Notes under the pieces: model-generated
What the model was told of the DNA's origin: nothing
Database searches by the model: none
What the model saw: the letters and a program-made list of their open reading frames with translations, nothing else
Shown: positions 1 through 7,453 of the stretch, one piece after another
Position numbering within the stretch: the stretch's first letter is position 1
Layout of the letters: every line of letters starts with the position of its first letter
Made by a program: the position numbers and the translations under genes
Assembly (NCBI GenBank): GCA_026692885.1
Contig: JAPLNJ010000098.1
Span: 1-10,271, forward strand
Direction of reading: 5' to 3'
Source: Planctomycetota bacterium
Lineage (GTDB): Bacteria; Planctomycetota; Planctomycetia; Pirellulales; Pirellulaceae
Length of the DNA: 10,271 nucleotides

Positions 1-313
1 ATGTGGCTTCAGCACAATCGTGGCTCGACTTGCGCAGCCTCGGTCACATCGACCGAAGCGTTGAAACGCAAGTCCGCAGCGCCGACGGTCGGCCCCGCGG
101 CGTGCCCACGCGCATCTCGGCTGCGCGCTCAGGTCACATCCACCTGAGCAACGTGGGCCCGAAGAAGCCGACTGGACGCGACATCATTCTGATGACAACT
201 CGTCGGGTAGTGCACGCCGCATTCATTCACGACGGCACGACTACATGGGCGACCTCGGCCGTTCCGCTTCAACTTATCGCTTCAATATTCTCGCGCCTTT
301 CAGAGGCCGCGTT
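1..313. other. Stretch without a recognisable gene
   Basis: One plus-strand frame stays open through most of this stretch, but its translation resembles no family I know and has no convincing start with a ribosome binding site. Minus-strand frames are short and broken. The stretch lies just past the stop of the PQQ-propeller pseudogene. I see no terminator hairpin with a T-run. It could hold further unrecognised gene debris, in keeping with the decayed genes next to it. Confidence 0.4.
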
Positions 314-1319
314 TCACTGAGACAAGTCCTTTTCTTCGATGCGATACAGGTGCGTGTCACTTCTCAGGAAGAGCGCACCATCGGCCACTGCGGGCGAAGC
401 TCTGAACACACCGTCCAACTGGTTGATCGCGAGAGTTCTGAATTCCGTGCCGACGGACAACACGGTTGTCTTACCTTCGCGGTTGCAGAAATAGATGCGA
501 CCACTCACCTCGATGGGTGAGGCGTCGTGGGCACCCTCGAGGCGTTCGCGCCAGTACTCCCTGCCAGTGAGGGCGTCAACGCAGGTCGCCACACCGCCGT
601 TATCAATCACGAACAGTTCTTTGCCGATGAGGAGCGGTGACGGGACGTGAGCGATTCCTCTGGGACATTGCCAGACGACCTGGTCCTCACGAACCTTGCC
701 CTCGTCAGGGCGGATGCCGCCATTTTGTCTTTCCCGTCCGCTTGTCGAGAGCGGCCAGAAACTGGTAGTCGGTTCCGTCGCAGGTCAGGATCAACAGGTC
801 TCCATACAGGATCGGTGAACTGGCTGCGCCTTGGAACGCGTTGTATTGGAACTCCGTGTTCCTCCAGATAATATTGCCGCTGGTGTCGAGACAAACGGTG
901 CTGCGCGGCCCGAAATGAACGTAGATGTGTTTTCCGTCAAGTACGGGCGTCGGGGAGGCATAGCCGTTGGTTTGGTGACGAGGACCAGGATCGTCTGTTT
1001 GCAGCACCTCCACATTGTACAGCAGTTGGCCACTAGTCTGGTCGATACAAATGGCGCGTAGAGATTTGCCGCCGGCCTCAGCGCTGGTCATCCAGACTTG
1101 GTTTCGAGCAATCACCGGCGAAGAGAATCCCTGGCCCGGCACGGCGGATTTCCAGGCGACGTTCTTCGCTTCGTTCCAATGAATCGGGACCCCCTTTTGG
1201 TCGGAGTGGCCCTGACCGTCCGGCCCGCGGAATTGCGGCCAATCCGCTGGCAAGCGTCCGGCGGAGAGGAACACTAACAGACAGAACGGGAACGTTGGAT
1301 TCATAAACGGGAGTTTCAT
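314..1319 (-). pseudogene. PQQ-like beta-propeller repeat protein, broken by frameshift and probable internal deletion
   Basis: This is a secreted propeller protein of the PQQ-binding-like repeat superfamily, the fold shared by BamB and quinoprotein dehydrogenases. The N-terminal part (1319 down to about 710) has a hydrophobic signal peptide (core FPFCLLVFLSAG), then DWPQFRGPDGQG, the usual opening of this family in Planctomycetota. Blade-type motifs follow, such as AICIDQTSGQLLY and LAALDKRTGKTKW. After TGKTKWRHPP the frame hits a stop. Reading continues one frame over (PDEGKV, then CVDALTGREYW, then the family-like ending HLYRIEEKDLSQ) to the stop at 314-316. The switch is at the GGG run at 708-710. 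Total coding length is about 334 codons, against roughly 400 or more in relatives as I remember them. The region expected between TGKTKW and VVWQCPRG seems to be missing, so this is more likely a deletion junction than a simple one-base error. A GAGG lies 8 bases upstream of the ATG. The precise role of the family is unknown. Confidence 0.8.
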
Positions 1320-1402
1320 GAGGATGGCCTCAGACTAAGTTGTTGGCATACGTGACGATTGCTGGAACATGCGTGCTTCACGCGGGTCTGTTTCCGGTGG
1401 AT

Positions 1403-1510
1403 GAATTCGATTCGTTCCCGGGCCGCTCCATCCAACCCCGCCTGGCGGGCGATCCCGGACCGCGGCAGATAAGCGATGTTCCAGGCTGCGAACTCCCGCC
1501 GCTGGTCAGA
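1403..1510 (-). pseudogene. Unidentified coding remnant
   Basis: Read on the minus strand, this stretch gives DQRREFAAWNIAYLPRSGIA followed by RQAGLDGAARERI, which looks like real protein rather than random frame. It has no start codon. A TAG lies in the same frame at about 1540, and after about 1403 the translation becomes unlike protein before stopping near 1320. It sits between two other minus-strand remnants, so it is probably the surviving C-terminal piece of a third gene. I do not recognise the family. Confidence 0.35.
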
Positions 1511-1545
1511 TTCCGTGCACCGCGTCCCGATCGAGCCCTAACACG

Positions 1546-1880
1546 TCAGCGGCTGGCCGACAGATCGGCCACCACGCTCACCTTGACGGGCTGAGAGTAG
1601 TCGCTCCACAAGCGGTGGGCCACGTCCAGCTTGCCGTCGTGCACGAAGAAACGGTAACGTGACGTGTAGGGCTGGCCCGGCTCGATGGCGAAATCCACAC
1701 CAGACGCGGCGGCGCGCCGGCGATCAACTGCACGGGCACAGACTGCCGTGTGTCCAGGCGGGTCAACTCCAACGGCGTGTCACTCGGCAATTCGGTGGGC
1801 AAGTTGGCCTCGACCGGCACTGCTTCCCGCTCGCAGAATCCGGCCTGCACTTCCAGCACGATGCGAAGACGGTGCTCATT
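1546..1880 (-). pseudogene. PmoA-like (DUF6807-type) protein, only the two ends left
   Basis: Two pieces in different frames look like the start and finish of one planctomycete PmoA-like (DUF6807) protein. The first, read from about 1880, gives HRLRIVLEVQAGFCERE, then VPVEANLPTELP and VQLIAGAPPRLVWI, the typical N-terminal domain. At about 1700 the frame changes, and the second piece reads VDFAIEPGQPYTSRYRFFVH and DGKLDVAHRLWSDYSQPVKV, ending at a stop at 1546-1548. This matches the family's C-terminal 'rYRlvvHDG...lerLW.dy' pattern. From memory the family is about 300 residues or more, and only about 110 are present, so roughly 200 residues of the middle are gone. The junction is close to 1695-1705. 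The start is uncertain: a GTG lies at 1857-1859, but family-like sequence extends upstream to a stop. Not functional. The family name rests on recalled motifs. Confidence 0.6.
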
Positions 1881-2009
1881 GAAAACGTGGCTTGGGTAGA
1901 ATGGATTTCATGCCGGGCCGCAACGGTGTGCCGCGAAAATCACACGGCCCCGACGCAATCTTCAACACGGCGCCCACCAAGCGTTTCCCCAAAACATCGC
2001 TCCCGCTGG

Positions 2010-2037
2010 TTGACAGCGGAAGCGATGCGGGTATGCT
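2010..2037 (+). promoter_or_regulatory. Promoter of the LacI-family regulator gene
   Basis: A perfect -35 box TTGACA (2010-2015) is followed after 16 bases by TATGCT (2032-2037), which matches four of six positions of the -10 consensus. Transcription would begin near 2044, inside the palindromic operator and about 140 bases before the regulator ATG. Inferred from sequence only. Confidence 0.5.
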
Positions 2038-2041
2038 CACG

Positions 2042-2057
2042 GGGTAAACGTTTATCC
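2042..2057. promoter_or_regulatory. LacI-type operator
   Basis: The ten-base palindrome TAAACGTTTA (2045-2054), flanked by GG and CC, makes a 16-base imperfect palindrome with a central CG. This is the known form of LacI/GalR-family operators. It lies directly after the -10 box and covers the expected transcription start, so a bound repressor would block initiation. The nearest downstream gene is a LacI-family regulator, so autoregulation is the simple reading. Confidence 0.6.
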
Positions 2058-2183
2058 TTCCTGCCGAATCGTGGAACTGGTCAACTGCCTCGCCGGAAGC
2101 TGACGAGCCCTTTGAGAGTCCCGTTCCTCCCCACCCGAATCGACGTTACGTACCCGGCCGAGGCCCGCCTCGAGAATTCCGCA

Positions 2184-3281
2184 ATGGCCAAGCGTATCAC
2201 CATAACCGAGCTTGCCCAAGGTCTGGGCGTGTCGGTCTGCACGGTCAACAAGGCGTTGTCGGGCAAGTCGAAGGTCAGCGAAACGACGCGTCAACGGGTG
2301 ATCGACGAGGCCCGTCGCCTGGGATATCGGCCCAACCGAATGGCCCAAGTGTTGGCCCGCAACCCGATCCGCCTCGCTTACCTGCGCCCGGCGCATTTCG
2401 AGTCGTTCTTCGGCCCGTTCGAAGCCGGTGTCCGCCTGGCTGCAAAGCGCCTGGCCGATCACCAGGTCTCCGTGAGTGTGCACGGGCTCGCCCCCGTTCG
2501 CTGGGGCAATGCCTTATTGACGGCGATTCGGACGTTGGTACGAGGCGGGCTTTCCGGAGTCATTCTTTCGCCCGAGGCAGAGGCAGACTATTCGCCGGTC
2601 TGGGCTCTTCTGGCCGAGCACGGGGTACCGTTGGTGCAACTTGGGTTGGAGGTACCCGACTCGCCGGCTGCGCTCACGGTGCGACAGGATGCGTTCCTCA
2701 GCGGTCGGATGGCGGCGGAGTTGCTTTCGCACTCCGGCGGCCCCGTGGCCTTGATGATCGGGAGCCGCCGAGTGGTGGACCACGACGAGAAGGCGCAGGG
2801 GTTTCAGTCCGAGGCCCAACGGCGCGGGCTGCCAATTGCCGCCATTTGCGAGCATGACGACGATCCGGAGAAAGCCTACTCGGTAACCCGCAAGTTGCTT
2901 GTGGAACGGTCGGAGCTACGAGGCGTCTATGTGGCCACCGATAATTTCGGCGGCATCGCCCGTGCCTTAAAGGAACGGCAGACGGCCGGGCGGGTCACCG
3001 TCGTGGCCACGGGAGTGTTTCCGGAAATCCGGGCAGCGATGGAGGCCGGCTTGGTTCACTTCGCCCTCGACCAGCGTATGGCGGAGCAGGCGGAGCTGGC
3101 CGTTCACCAGTTGCACGAGCTGTTGTGTCTCCATCCCTTGGCGGCGAATAGGGTCCTGGTTCCTCCGCAAATTGCGATAGGTGGAAACATCGAGTTGTTG
3201 ACTGCAAAAGCAGGCCCCACCAGAAGGGCCAACGCTTATGTTCCAGCCCCTCGCTCTCTTGACGAGGAGAGCCGTGCATGA
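2184..3281 (+). CDS. LacI-family transcriptional regulator
   Basis: This is a 365-residue sugar-responsive DNA-binding regulator of normal family length. Residues 5-60 form the N-terminal helix-turn-helix and hinge: ITELAQGLGVSVCTVNKALS carries helices 1 and 2, followed by KVSETTRQRVIDEARRLGYR and the hinge NRMAQVLAR. The rest is a periplasmic-binding-protein-like effector domain, with GGLSGVILSP and GVYVATDNFGGIARAL as typical strand-turn segments, probably binding a sugar or sugar derivative. The frame is open far upstream of 2184, but the ATG there places the helix-turn-helix at the normal distance from the N-terminus, and the upstream residues look unrelated. The ribosome binding site is weak. 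The stop overlaps the next gene's start as ATGA, indicating coupled translation with a secreted carbohydrate-related protein. A promoter and CG-centred operator precede it. The effector is unknown. Confidence 0.9.
   Translation: MAKRITITELAQGLGVSVCTVNKALSGKSKVSETTRQRVIDEARRLGYRPNRMAQVLARNPIRLAYLRPAHFESFFGPFEAGVRLAAKRLADHQVSVSVHGLAPVRWGNALLTAIRTLVRGGLSGVILSPEAEADYSPVWALLAEHGVPLVQLGLEVPDSPAALTVRQDAFLSGRMAAELLSHSGGPVALMIGSRRVVDHDEKAQGFQSEAQRRGLPIAAICEHDDDPEKAYSVTRKLLVERSELRGVYVATDNFGGIARALKERQTAGRVTVVATGVFPEIRAAMEAGLVHFALDQRMAEQAELAVHQLHELLCLHPLAANRVLVPPQIAIGGNIELLTAKAGPTRRANAYVPAPRSLDEESRA
3264..3269 (+). promoter_or_regulatory. Ribosome binding site of the truncated secreted protein gene
   Basis: GAGGAG lies 8 bases before the ATG at 3278, inside the end of the LacI-family gene. 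With the ATGA overlap it fixes the start and indicates translational coupling. Confidence 0.7.
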
Positions 3282-3907
3282 AGACGACGTTTCGTGTGCT
3301 CTCGATCCTTGCCCTGCTTCCTGTCCTGGTATTTTCTCAAGATGCCAATGCCAAGGAACCACTGCATCAGACCTTCGCCGTAGAAACCTATATGCGAAGG
3401 GCGTACAACTATCTGGACAACATGGCAGACAAGGCCGGGCGGCCTTACTTCAACATCTTTTGGTTCCAAGGTGGGGAACCCGCCATGGCAAATTGCGACG
3501 GAAACGAATGTCCAGACGTGACGAGCAGGCAATGGCAGGCCGCCATCCTTGCCCGGCATATGACCGGCCGACAATGCCGTAACGAAAACGTGTGGGCCAA
3601 GACCATACTGTCGCGAATGAATCCGAAGACCGGGCTATTGGATCCCAGAATCACTCCCTTTATTGGCGCCAACTATGGTCTCGTTTTGTACGCACTTGCG
3701 ACCGCTTGGGCCGACAGCAAAGATCCCGTTTACCGGGACGCCGCCTGCAGGATGATCGCCTATTTGCCGAGCGTTCACAACCCCAAGGAGCAGTGGTCCG
3801 GGTTCCAGATCAAGAGTATCATGACATGGGTTCGGCTCTCCAACGACATGCCCGAATTGGAATATGCCGGCACTTTGGCAAGATCCGTGGCGGCATGTAT
3901 CCGCTGA
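3278..3907 (+). pseudogene. Secreted protein, probably helical-barrel carbohydrate-active type, 3'-truncated
   Basis: The 209-residue product starts with a clear signal peptide (MKTTFRVLSILALLPVLVFS, cleavage likely near ANA-KE). The mature part is helix-rich (FAVETYMRRAYNYLDNMADK, SRQWQAAILARHMTG, GANYGLVLYALATAWADSKD). This resembles the first helices of an alpha/alpha-barrel protein of the kind found among polysaccharide-degrading enzymes. I cannot name a family, and no catalytic residue can be assigned. The genuine sequence appears to end near 3880. From there the DNA encodes a beta-helix protein in another frame, and this frame stops by chance at 3905-3907. Full-length relatives would be expected to be several hundred residues long. 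It overlaps the LacI-family gene by four bases and was probably the first structural gene of its operon. A truncated secreted product could still be made. Confidence 0.6.
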
Positions 3908-4135
3908 CAGAAACGCTTTCGTTCGGCCCCGAGGACACCGGCACCGAGAAGCACGCCATCACCTACGCCGCCGCGCCGGGAGAAACGGTCGTGCTCAGCG
4001 GCGGGCGGAAGATCGGGGCACCTGGTACTCCGGGTCGCTGGAAGAAAGGCCCGGCCGAGATCTGGACCACGGAAATACCCGATGTCAAGGCCGGAAAATG
4101 GTACTTCCGGCAGCTCTTCGTCAACGGCCAGCCAC
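3883..4135 (+). pseudogene. Fragment of a right-handed parallel beta-helix protein (N-terminal region)
   Basis: In a frame different from both neighbours this reads IRGGMYPLTETLSFGPEDTG, then ITYAAAPGETVVLSGGRKI and WTTEIPDVKAGKWYFRQLFV. The order 'RGGtYpLtetl.fgpeDsGt' then 'YaA.PGE.vvlSGGr.i' then 'GkwyfRQLFVNG' is typical of the early part of secreted parallel beta-helix proteins common in Planctomycetota and Verrucomicrobiota. These are often polysaccharide lyase-like or of unknown function. Only about 84 codons survive: no start, no signal peptide and none of the later coils. At both ends it joins unrelated coding sequence out of frame. Confidence 0.6.
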
Positions 4136-6310
4136 CCGGCCACCGACGGACTCGAGAATGCGCAACTCTCCTTCTGGCGCCCGGATCATCTGGTGTCCCT
4201 CAAGACGTTCCACAAACCTTCGGGGGGGAACTTCCGCGCGCTGCTCGATTGCGGCGGGCTCTACGGGTTGAGCTGGACCCCGCTTGTCGAGGTTCCTGTC
4301 GGCCGCGGCACTTTCGTGCTCACCTCGCTTGACCTCGTCGGGCGCCTGGCCGTGGAACCTGCGGCCGGCCAGTTGCTCGGCGGCATGATCCGTTACGCCG
4401 AAAGCTTCAAGCCGGCCGCCACCGCCCCCTTGCGGCTGCTCGCCGGCGCTGGGGCGCGTCCCCTGCGGGCGGCGCTGAAGGCGGCGGGAGTGGTCGCGGA
4501 AGAAGGGCTCAAAGGCACGGGGCCTATCCTCCTGGATGCCAGCTTCGACCCCACACCGACCCAAATCGAGGAGATCACAAAATCCTTGGCCCAAGGCGGC
4601 AATGTCTGGCTCCACGGGTTTTCGGCGCAGACCATCGGCAAGGTCGCGGCGTTGTTCCCCTTCAAGCCCGAACTCAAACCCTATGACCCGACCGTGCAGT
4701 CTGCCATCCGCCGTTCCGAAGACCCGTGGATCAACAACCTCTCTTCCCAGGATTTCTTCTGGACGAAAATCGACCTCGAAGCGCGCAACGACTATTTCGG
4801 AGCGGCGCATGCGACCGCGCTCCTCGGCGGCGAAGTGCTCCAGTTGCCCGCCGTGCAGTCCGGCGCGCGCCTGATCGAACCCGCCCTGCTGGTGAAAGTT
4901 CCCGCGGGCGAGGGCGCGATCCTCTTCGACTCGCTTGCTTGGGATAAGGCGCTGGGGAGCGAGACCGAAAAAGTCACGCGCCTCGTCTCCTCGCTGGCCT
5001 CCAACCTCGGGGCAGAAACGTGCTCGACGGCCGATAAGACCCAATACGACTGCTTCGCCGTCAATCTGCAACCCTGGGCGAACATGGGATACTACGACCG
5101 CGTCGCCAACGACGGGAAGGGCGGCTGGATGGATGACGGCAATAGCGACATGCGGTTCTTCCTCATCAACCACGTCGGCAAAGCGGGCGGTCTCGAAAGC
5201 GGCATGGAAATCCAAGCGGAACCGTTCCCCGCGGAGGTGACTTTCGCGGGGCGGCCGTTCGCGCTCACCGACCCCCGGAAGACCGCCGACCGCTCGATCA
5301 TCAGCCTGCGCGGCGGCGAACACGGTGCCAAACTTCCCGCCGAGGCCAAAGGCATCAAGGTCGGCAATAAAGCCGACAAATTCTGGTTCCTCCAATCCTC
5401 GGGATGGGCGCACAAAGAGCCCGGCCAGGTCGTGGCCAATTACGTCTTCCATTACGCGGATGGAACTTCGGCAACCTTCCCGATCCGCCATGGGATCGAT
5501 GTCGGCGGTTTCTGGAACCCCGCGCCGATCAGCGGAGCGGCGGTCGCCTGGACCGGCCGCAACCTCGTCCATTCGCCGGTCGGAATCTATTGCGCGGAGT
5601 GGACGAATCCCTTCCCCAACAAGGTCGTCGAGAGCATCGATGTGATCGGCGATCTTGTTCCGACTCAGTTCGTGGTGGTGGCGATCAGCGGCGGAGTCAT
5701 CAAGAACAACGGGCCTCGCGCCGAGGTGGTCAGCGACTGGCAGCTCGGCTCGTTCGCCGCAGGCGCTGTCCCCAACCGCATCCCCGTCGGCGGCAGCCTC
5801 AAGGCGGGCGCTTCCGCTCCCGCGCCGGACAACGGTGGCGGCTTGAAGTTTGAGAATGGGCAGTCGCTGGGAGGCGAAACAAAAGCGATCCACGGAATCG
5901 GGGATTTCGGGTCGCATCCGTTCGCCGTTCGCATGACCCTCTCCCCGTCGGCCAAACCCGGCGGCTACTGCGGCGGCCTTTTCGAAGCGTGTGGCTACGG
6001 GAAGAACGGGTTCCGCCTGACGCTGGGAAACAACATGAAAATCGGGGTCGAGCTGTTCTCGGCCGACGGGATCAAAAACCTGTCCACCCGGGCGGTCCTG
6101 GAAACCGGCCGGACCTACACGGTGGAACTTCGTCTCGATGGAACCTATGTCACGCTTCTGCTCGATGGCCAGACCGACACCATGAAGGAAATGCCGATGC
6201 CCGCTCCGTACAGCGGCCCCTTCCGCATCGGCGTCGCCGCCGGGAAGGATTATTTCTTCAACGGGACGATTTCCAACATCGCCGTCCTCAAACTCCCCGC
6301 CGCCCAATGA
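4136..6310 (+). pseudogene. C-terminal part of a large secreted glycoside-hydrolase-like protein with LamG-like end
   Basis: A frame of more than 700 codons, open from about 4142 (GLENAQLSFWRPDHLV) to the TGA at 6308-6310. Counting from an in-frame ATG at 4082 it has 742 residues, but the first 20 come from out-of-frame beta-helix DNA, so that start is probably accidental. Residues about 148-185 (PILLDASFDPTP, GGNVWLHGFSAQTI) look like a flavodoxin/glutamine-amidotransferase-like fold. Residues about 325-536 (FAVNLQPWANMGYYDRVAND, GKGGWMDDGNSDMRFF) match a module I recall from the C-terminal half of large verrucomicrobial beta-galactosidase-like proteins. Residues about 585-740 form a LamG/concanavalin-like jellyroll (FRLTLGNNMKIGVELFS, YTVELRLDGTYVTLLLDG). 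No catalytic glycosidase domain, signal peptide or proper start is present, so this is the tail of a gene whose front is missing. The exact enzyme family is uncertain. Confidence 0.6.
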
Positions 6311-6535
6311 GCCCGCTCATCCGCCTAAGAACCTCTTTGGAGAACAGCGTAGTCCCTCGCCGCGGGCTACTTGAACCAGGGATTAGATTGTGGCTGGCTT
6401 TCTCACCGGTCAACGCTCACCGTGTCAATCAGTCTCTCACTGCGCCCTGCCGCTCGCTTCGGTCACCGCAGAATCTAATCCTTCATAAGTTCGGCCAAGT
6501 GAACGGCGAGCGACTCGAAACGGGACGGCTGCGTG
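6311..6535. other. Intergenic stretch with an inverted repeat
   Basis: No coding frame looks real. A small hairpin (GTAGTCC at 6349-6355 with GGGCTAC at 6364-6370, one G-T pair) follows the glycosidase-like fragment but has no T-run. A perfect 10-base inverted repeat lies further on and is listed separately. Confidence 0.4.
6380..6481. repeat. 102-base segment bounded by a 10-base inverted repeat
   Basis: GGATTAGATT (6380-6389) and its exact reverse complement AATCTAATCC (6472-6481) bound an 82-base interior with no coding capacity. The arms are more AT-rich than their surroundings. This could be a small non-autonomous element or a remnant of one, but no target duplication is visible, so chance or a regulatory role remains possible. 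Confidence 0.3.
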
Positions 6536-6904
6536 CTACGCCTCCGAGGCATCTGTGAGATGGAACGACACCTGCTTACCCACCGCTGCGGCATAGCGAG
6601 TAAGCGTGTCCACCGTAAAGTTTACCCGTTCGCCGCGTTCCAACTTCGAGAGGGCGGAACGATCGATGCCGGTCAGACGTTGGACGTCCCCCAAGCTCAG
6701 TCCCTGAGCCTCGCGAACCTTTCGTAACTCCGCGAACACGTCCGCGGCGCCGCGGAGCTCACGCAATCGAGCTTTCGCCCGACTCCGCAGTTCGGGCAAC
6801 TCGTCGGCCACCAACTCGCGGATCTTGCGATACCTGGCGGCCTCCTCCTCAGTGAGGTAACGATCGCGCACAACTTCTTTGATTTCCTTGCCCATGTCAA
6901 TCAT
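6536..6904 (-). CDS. XRE-type helix-turn-helix antitoxin
   Basis: This 122-residue protein has an N-terminal charged helical region (residues 1-55, rich in Glu, Arg and Lys) and a C-terminal XRE helix-turn-helix (about 58-112: FAELRKVREAQGLSLGDVQR, with recognition helix DRSALSKLERGE). The N-terminal part probably binds the toxin and the C-terminal part DNA, as in other toxin-antitoxin pairs. The ATG at 6902-6904 overlaps the end of the toxin gene. A second in-frame ATG at 6893-6895 lies just past the toxin stop, and either could be used. The toxin-first order with overlap is also seen in other systems such as HigBA and BrnTA. Likely target is the palindrome in the upstream promoter, giving autorepression. 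Confidence 0.8.
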   Translation of the reverse strand: MIDMGKEIKEVVRDRYLTEEEAARYRKIRELVADELPELRSRAKARLRELRGAADVFAELRKVREAQGLSLGDVQRLTGIDRSALSKLERGERVNFTVDTLTRYAAAVGKQVSFHLTDASEA

Positions 6905-7148
6905 CCAGGTCGTAGGCGGTCACAGGATAAACCGTATCCTCGTCGATTTCTTCGTAGACCACGAGGATCGTCCGGCCCGCACTGGTGGCGCCGATGGCGA
7001 CCGGCCGGCCGCTCGACCGACTTTCCTCGCGGGTCTCCGGCCGGGCTAGCACCTCCACCACTTCAGCCTTCGTGATGCCGTGCTCGGCAATGTGCTGAAC
7101 GTTGCCCTGCGGGTCATCCTCCAGATCCCAGATCAAGTGAAGAAACAT
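6897..7148 (-). CDS. Small toxin, BrnT-like in pattern
   Basis: This 83-residue protein begins MFLHLIWDLEDDPQGNVQHI, continues EHGITKAEVVEVLARPETR, and ends with GRTILVVYEEIDEDTVYPVT. The pattern 'W D ... N ... H ... G ... E ... L' followed by 'GR.l.VvY...d...yPvtA' resembles BrnT-like ribonuclease toxins and their relatives, but I cannot confirm the family or active-site residues. I chose the ATG at 7146-7148: GAGGA sits 6 bases upstream, and the promoter below would start transcription near 7165, after the alternative ATG at 7179-7181. The gene is followed at once by the helix-turn-helix antitoxin with an 8-base overlap, the form of a type II toxin-antitoxin operon. Confidence 0.7.
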   Translation of the reverse strand: MFLHLIWDLEDDPQGNVQHIAEHGITKAEVVEVLARPETREESRSSGRPVAIGATSAGRTILVVYEEIDEDTVYPVTAYDLDD

Positions 7149-7171
7149 GCCAGATCCTCGCGACTGGCAAT

Positions 7172-7200
7172 AAAATACCACGCGTGGCCAAATATATCAA
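7172..7200 (-). promoter_or_regulatory. Toxin-antitoxin promoter with palindromic operator
   Basis: On the minus strand TTGATA (7195-7200, five of six to the -35 consensus) and TATTTT (7172-7177, four of six to the -10) are exactly 17 bases apart. The spacer holds the perfect palindrome CCACGCGTGG (7178-7187), directly touching the -10 box. Its position suits an operator for the antitoxin. Transcription would start near 7165, about 17 bases before the toxin ATG. Confidence 0.6.
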
Positions 7201-7251
7201 CAGCGCCTGAGGTACGGCAGGTGCCCTGGGATGGGGAAGGGAGGCGTCAGA

Positions 7252-7284
7252 TACCCACATCACCCCGGAACCACAAGAGGTAGA
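7252..7284. repeat. Direct repeat copy 1 (IS-end-like block)
   Basis: This 33-base block shares 30 positions with the block at 10112-10144, including the identical core CCCCGGAACCACAAGAGG (7263-7280). The second copy lies just past the recombinase-IS91 fusion, so both are probably element ends. The core contains GAAC and CAAG, the complements of GTTC and CTTG, known target sequences of IS91-family elements. Confidence 0.6.
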
Positions 7285-7308
7285 CCCCGTGAACCTCTTC
7301 ATATCCGG
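7265..7308. repeat. Nested inverted repeat (hairpin)
   Basis: CCGGA (7265-7269) pairs with TCCGG (7304-7308), and inside it AAGAGGT (7275-7281) pairs with ACCTCTT (7293-7299). Together they give 12 base pairs with a small internal loop and an 11-base apex. The left arms lie in the repeated block, the right arms outside it. This may be a single-strand recognition hairpin of a rolling-circle element. It has no T-run on either side to suggest a terminator. Confidence 0.35.
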
Positions 7309-7344
7309 AATCGCGACACTCTCGCCAAACGTAAAATTGAGGTG

Positions 7345-7362
7345 CGCCGCGCTCTTGCGGCG
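7345..7362 (-). terminator. Possible terminator after the oleate hydratase gene
   Basis: CGCCGC (7345-7350) and GCGGCG (7357-7362) form a 6-base stem with a 6-base loop, about 90 bases past the stop. On the minus strand TTTT follows only about 8 bases after the stem, so this is a weak candidate. The rest of the 270-base gap between the genes holds only the repeat block and hairpin listed separately. Confidence 0.3.
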
Positions 7363-7453
7363 TCGCTTTCGAATGGAAGTTGAAGTTAGGTCGTTTTATC
7401 ATCTAAGAACAATTGAAACGTAAAGTGGAAATAGGCCATGCGGAGAAGTCCGG

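Noticed and set aside
1659..2183. A 175-residue N-terminal extension of the LacI regulator
   Set aside because: The frame is open, but it crosses the promoter, the operator and the opposite-strand PmoA-like remnant. The helix-turn-helix begins at the expected distance from the ATG at 2184.
4121..6307. A 728-codon open frame on the minus strand
   Set aside because: It is the complement of the glycosidase-like fragment. Its translation is low-complexity and rich in Arg, Gly and Ala, while the plus strand shows clear domain-like sequence.
7149..7181. A longer toxin starting at the ATG at 7179-7181
   Set aside because: That start would lie upstream of the predicted transcription start and overlap the -10 box and operator. 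The ATG at 7146-7148 has the ribosome binding site.
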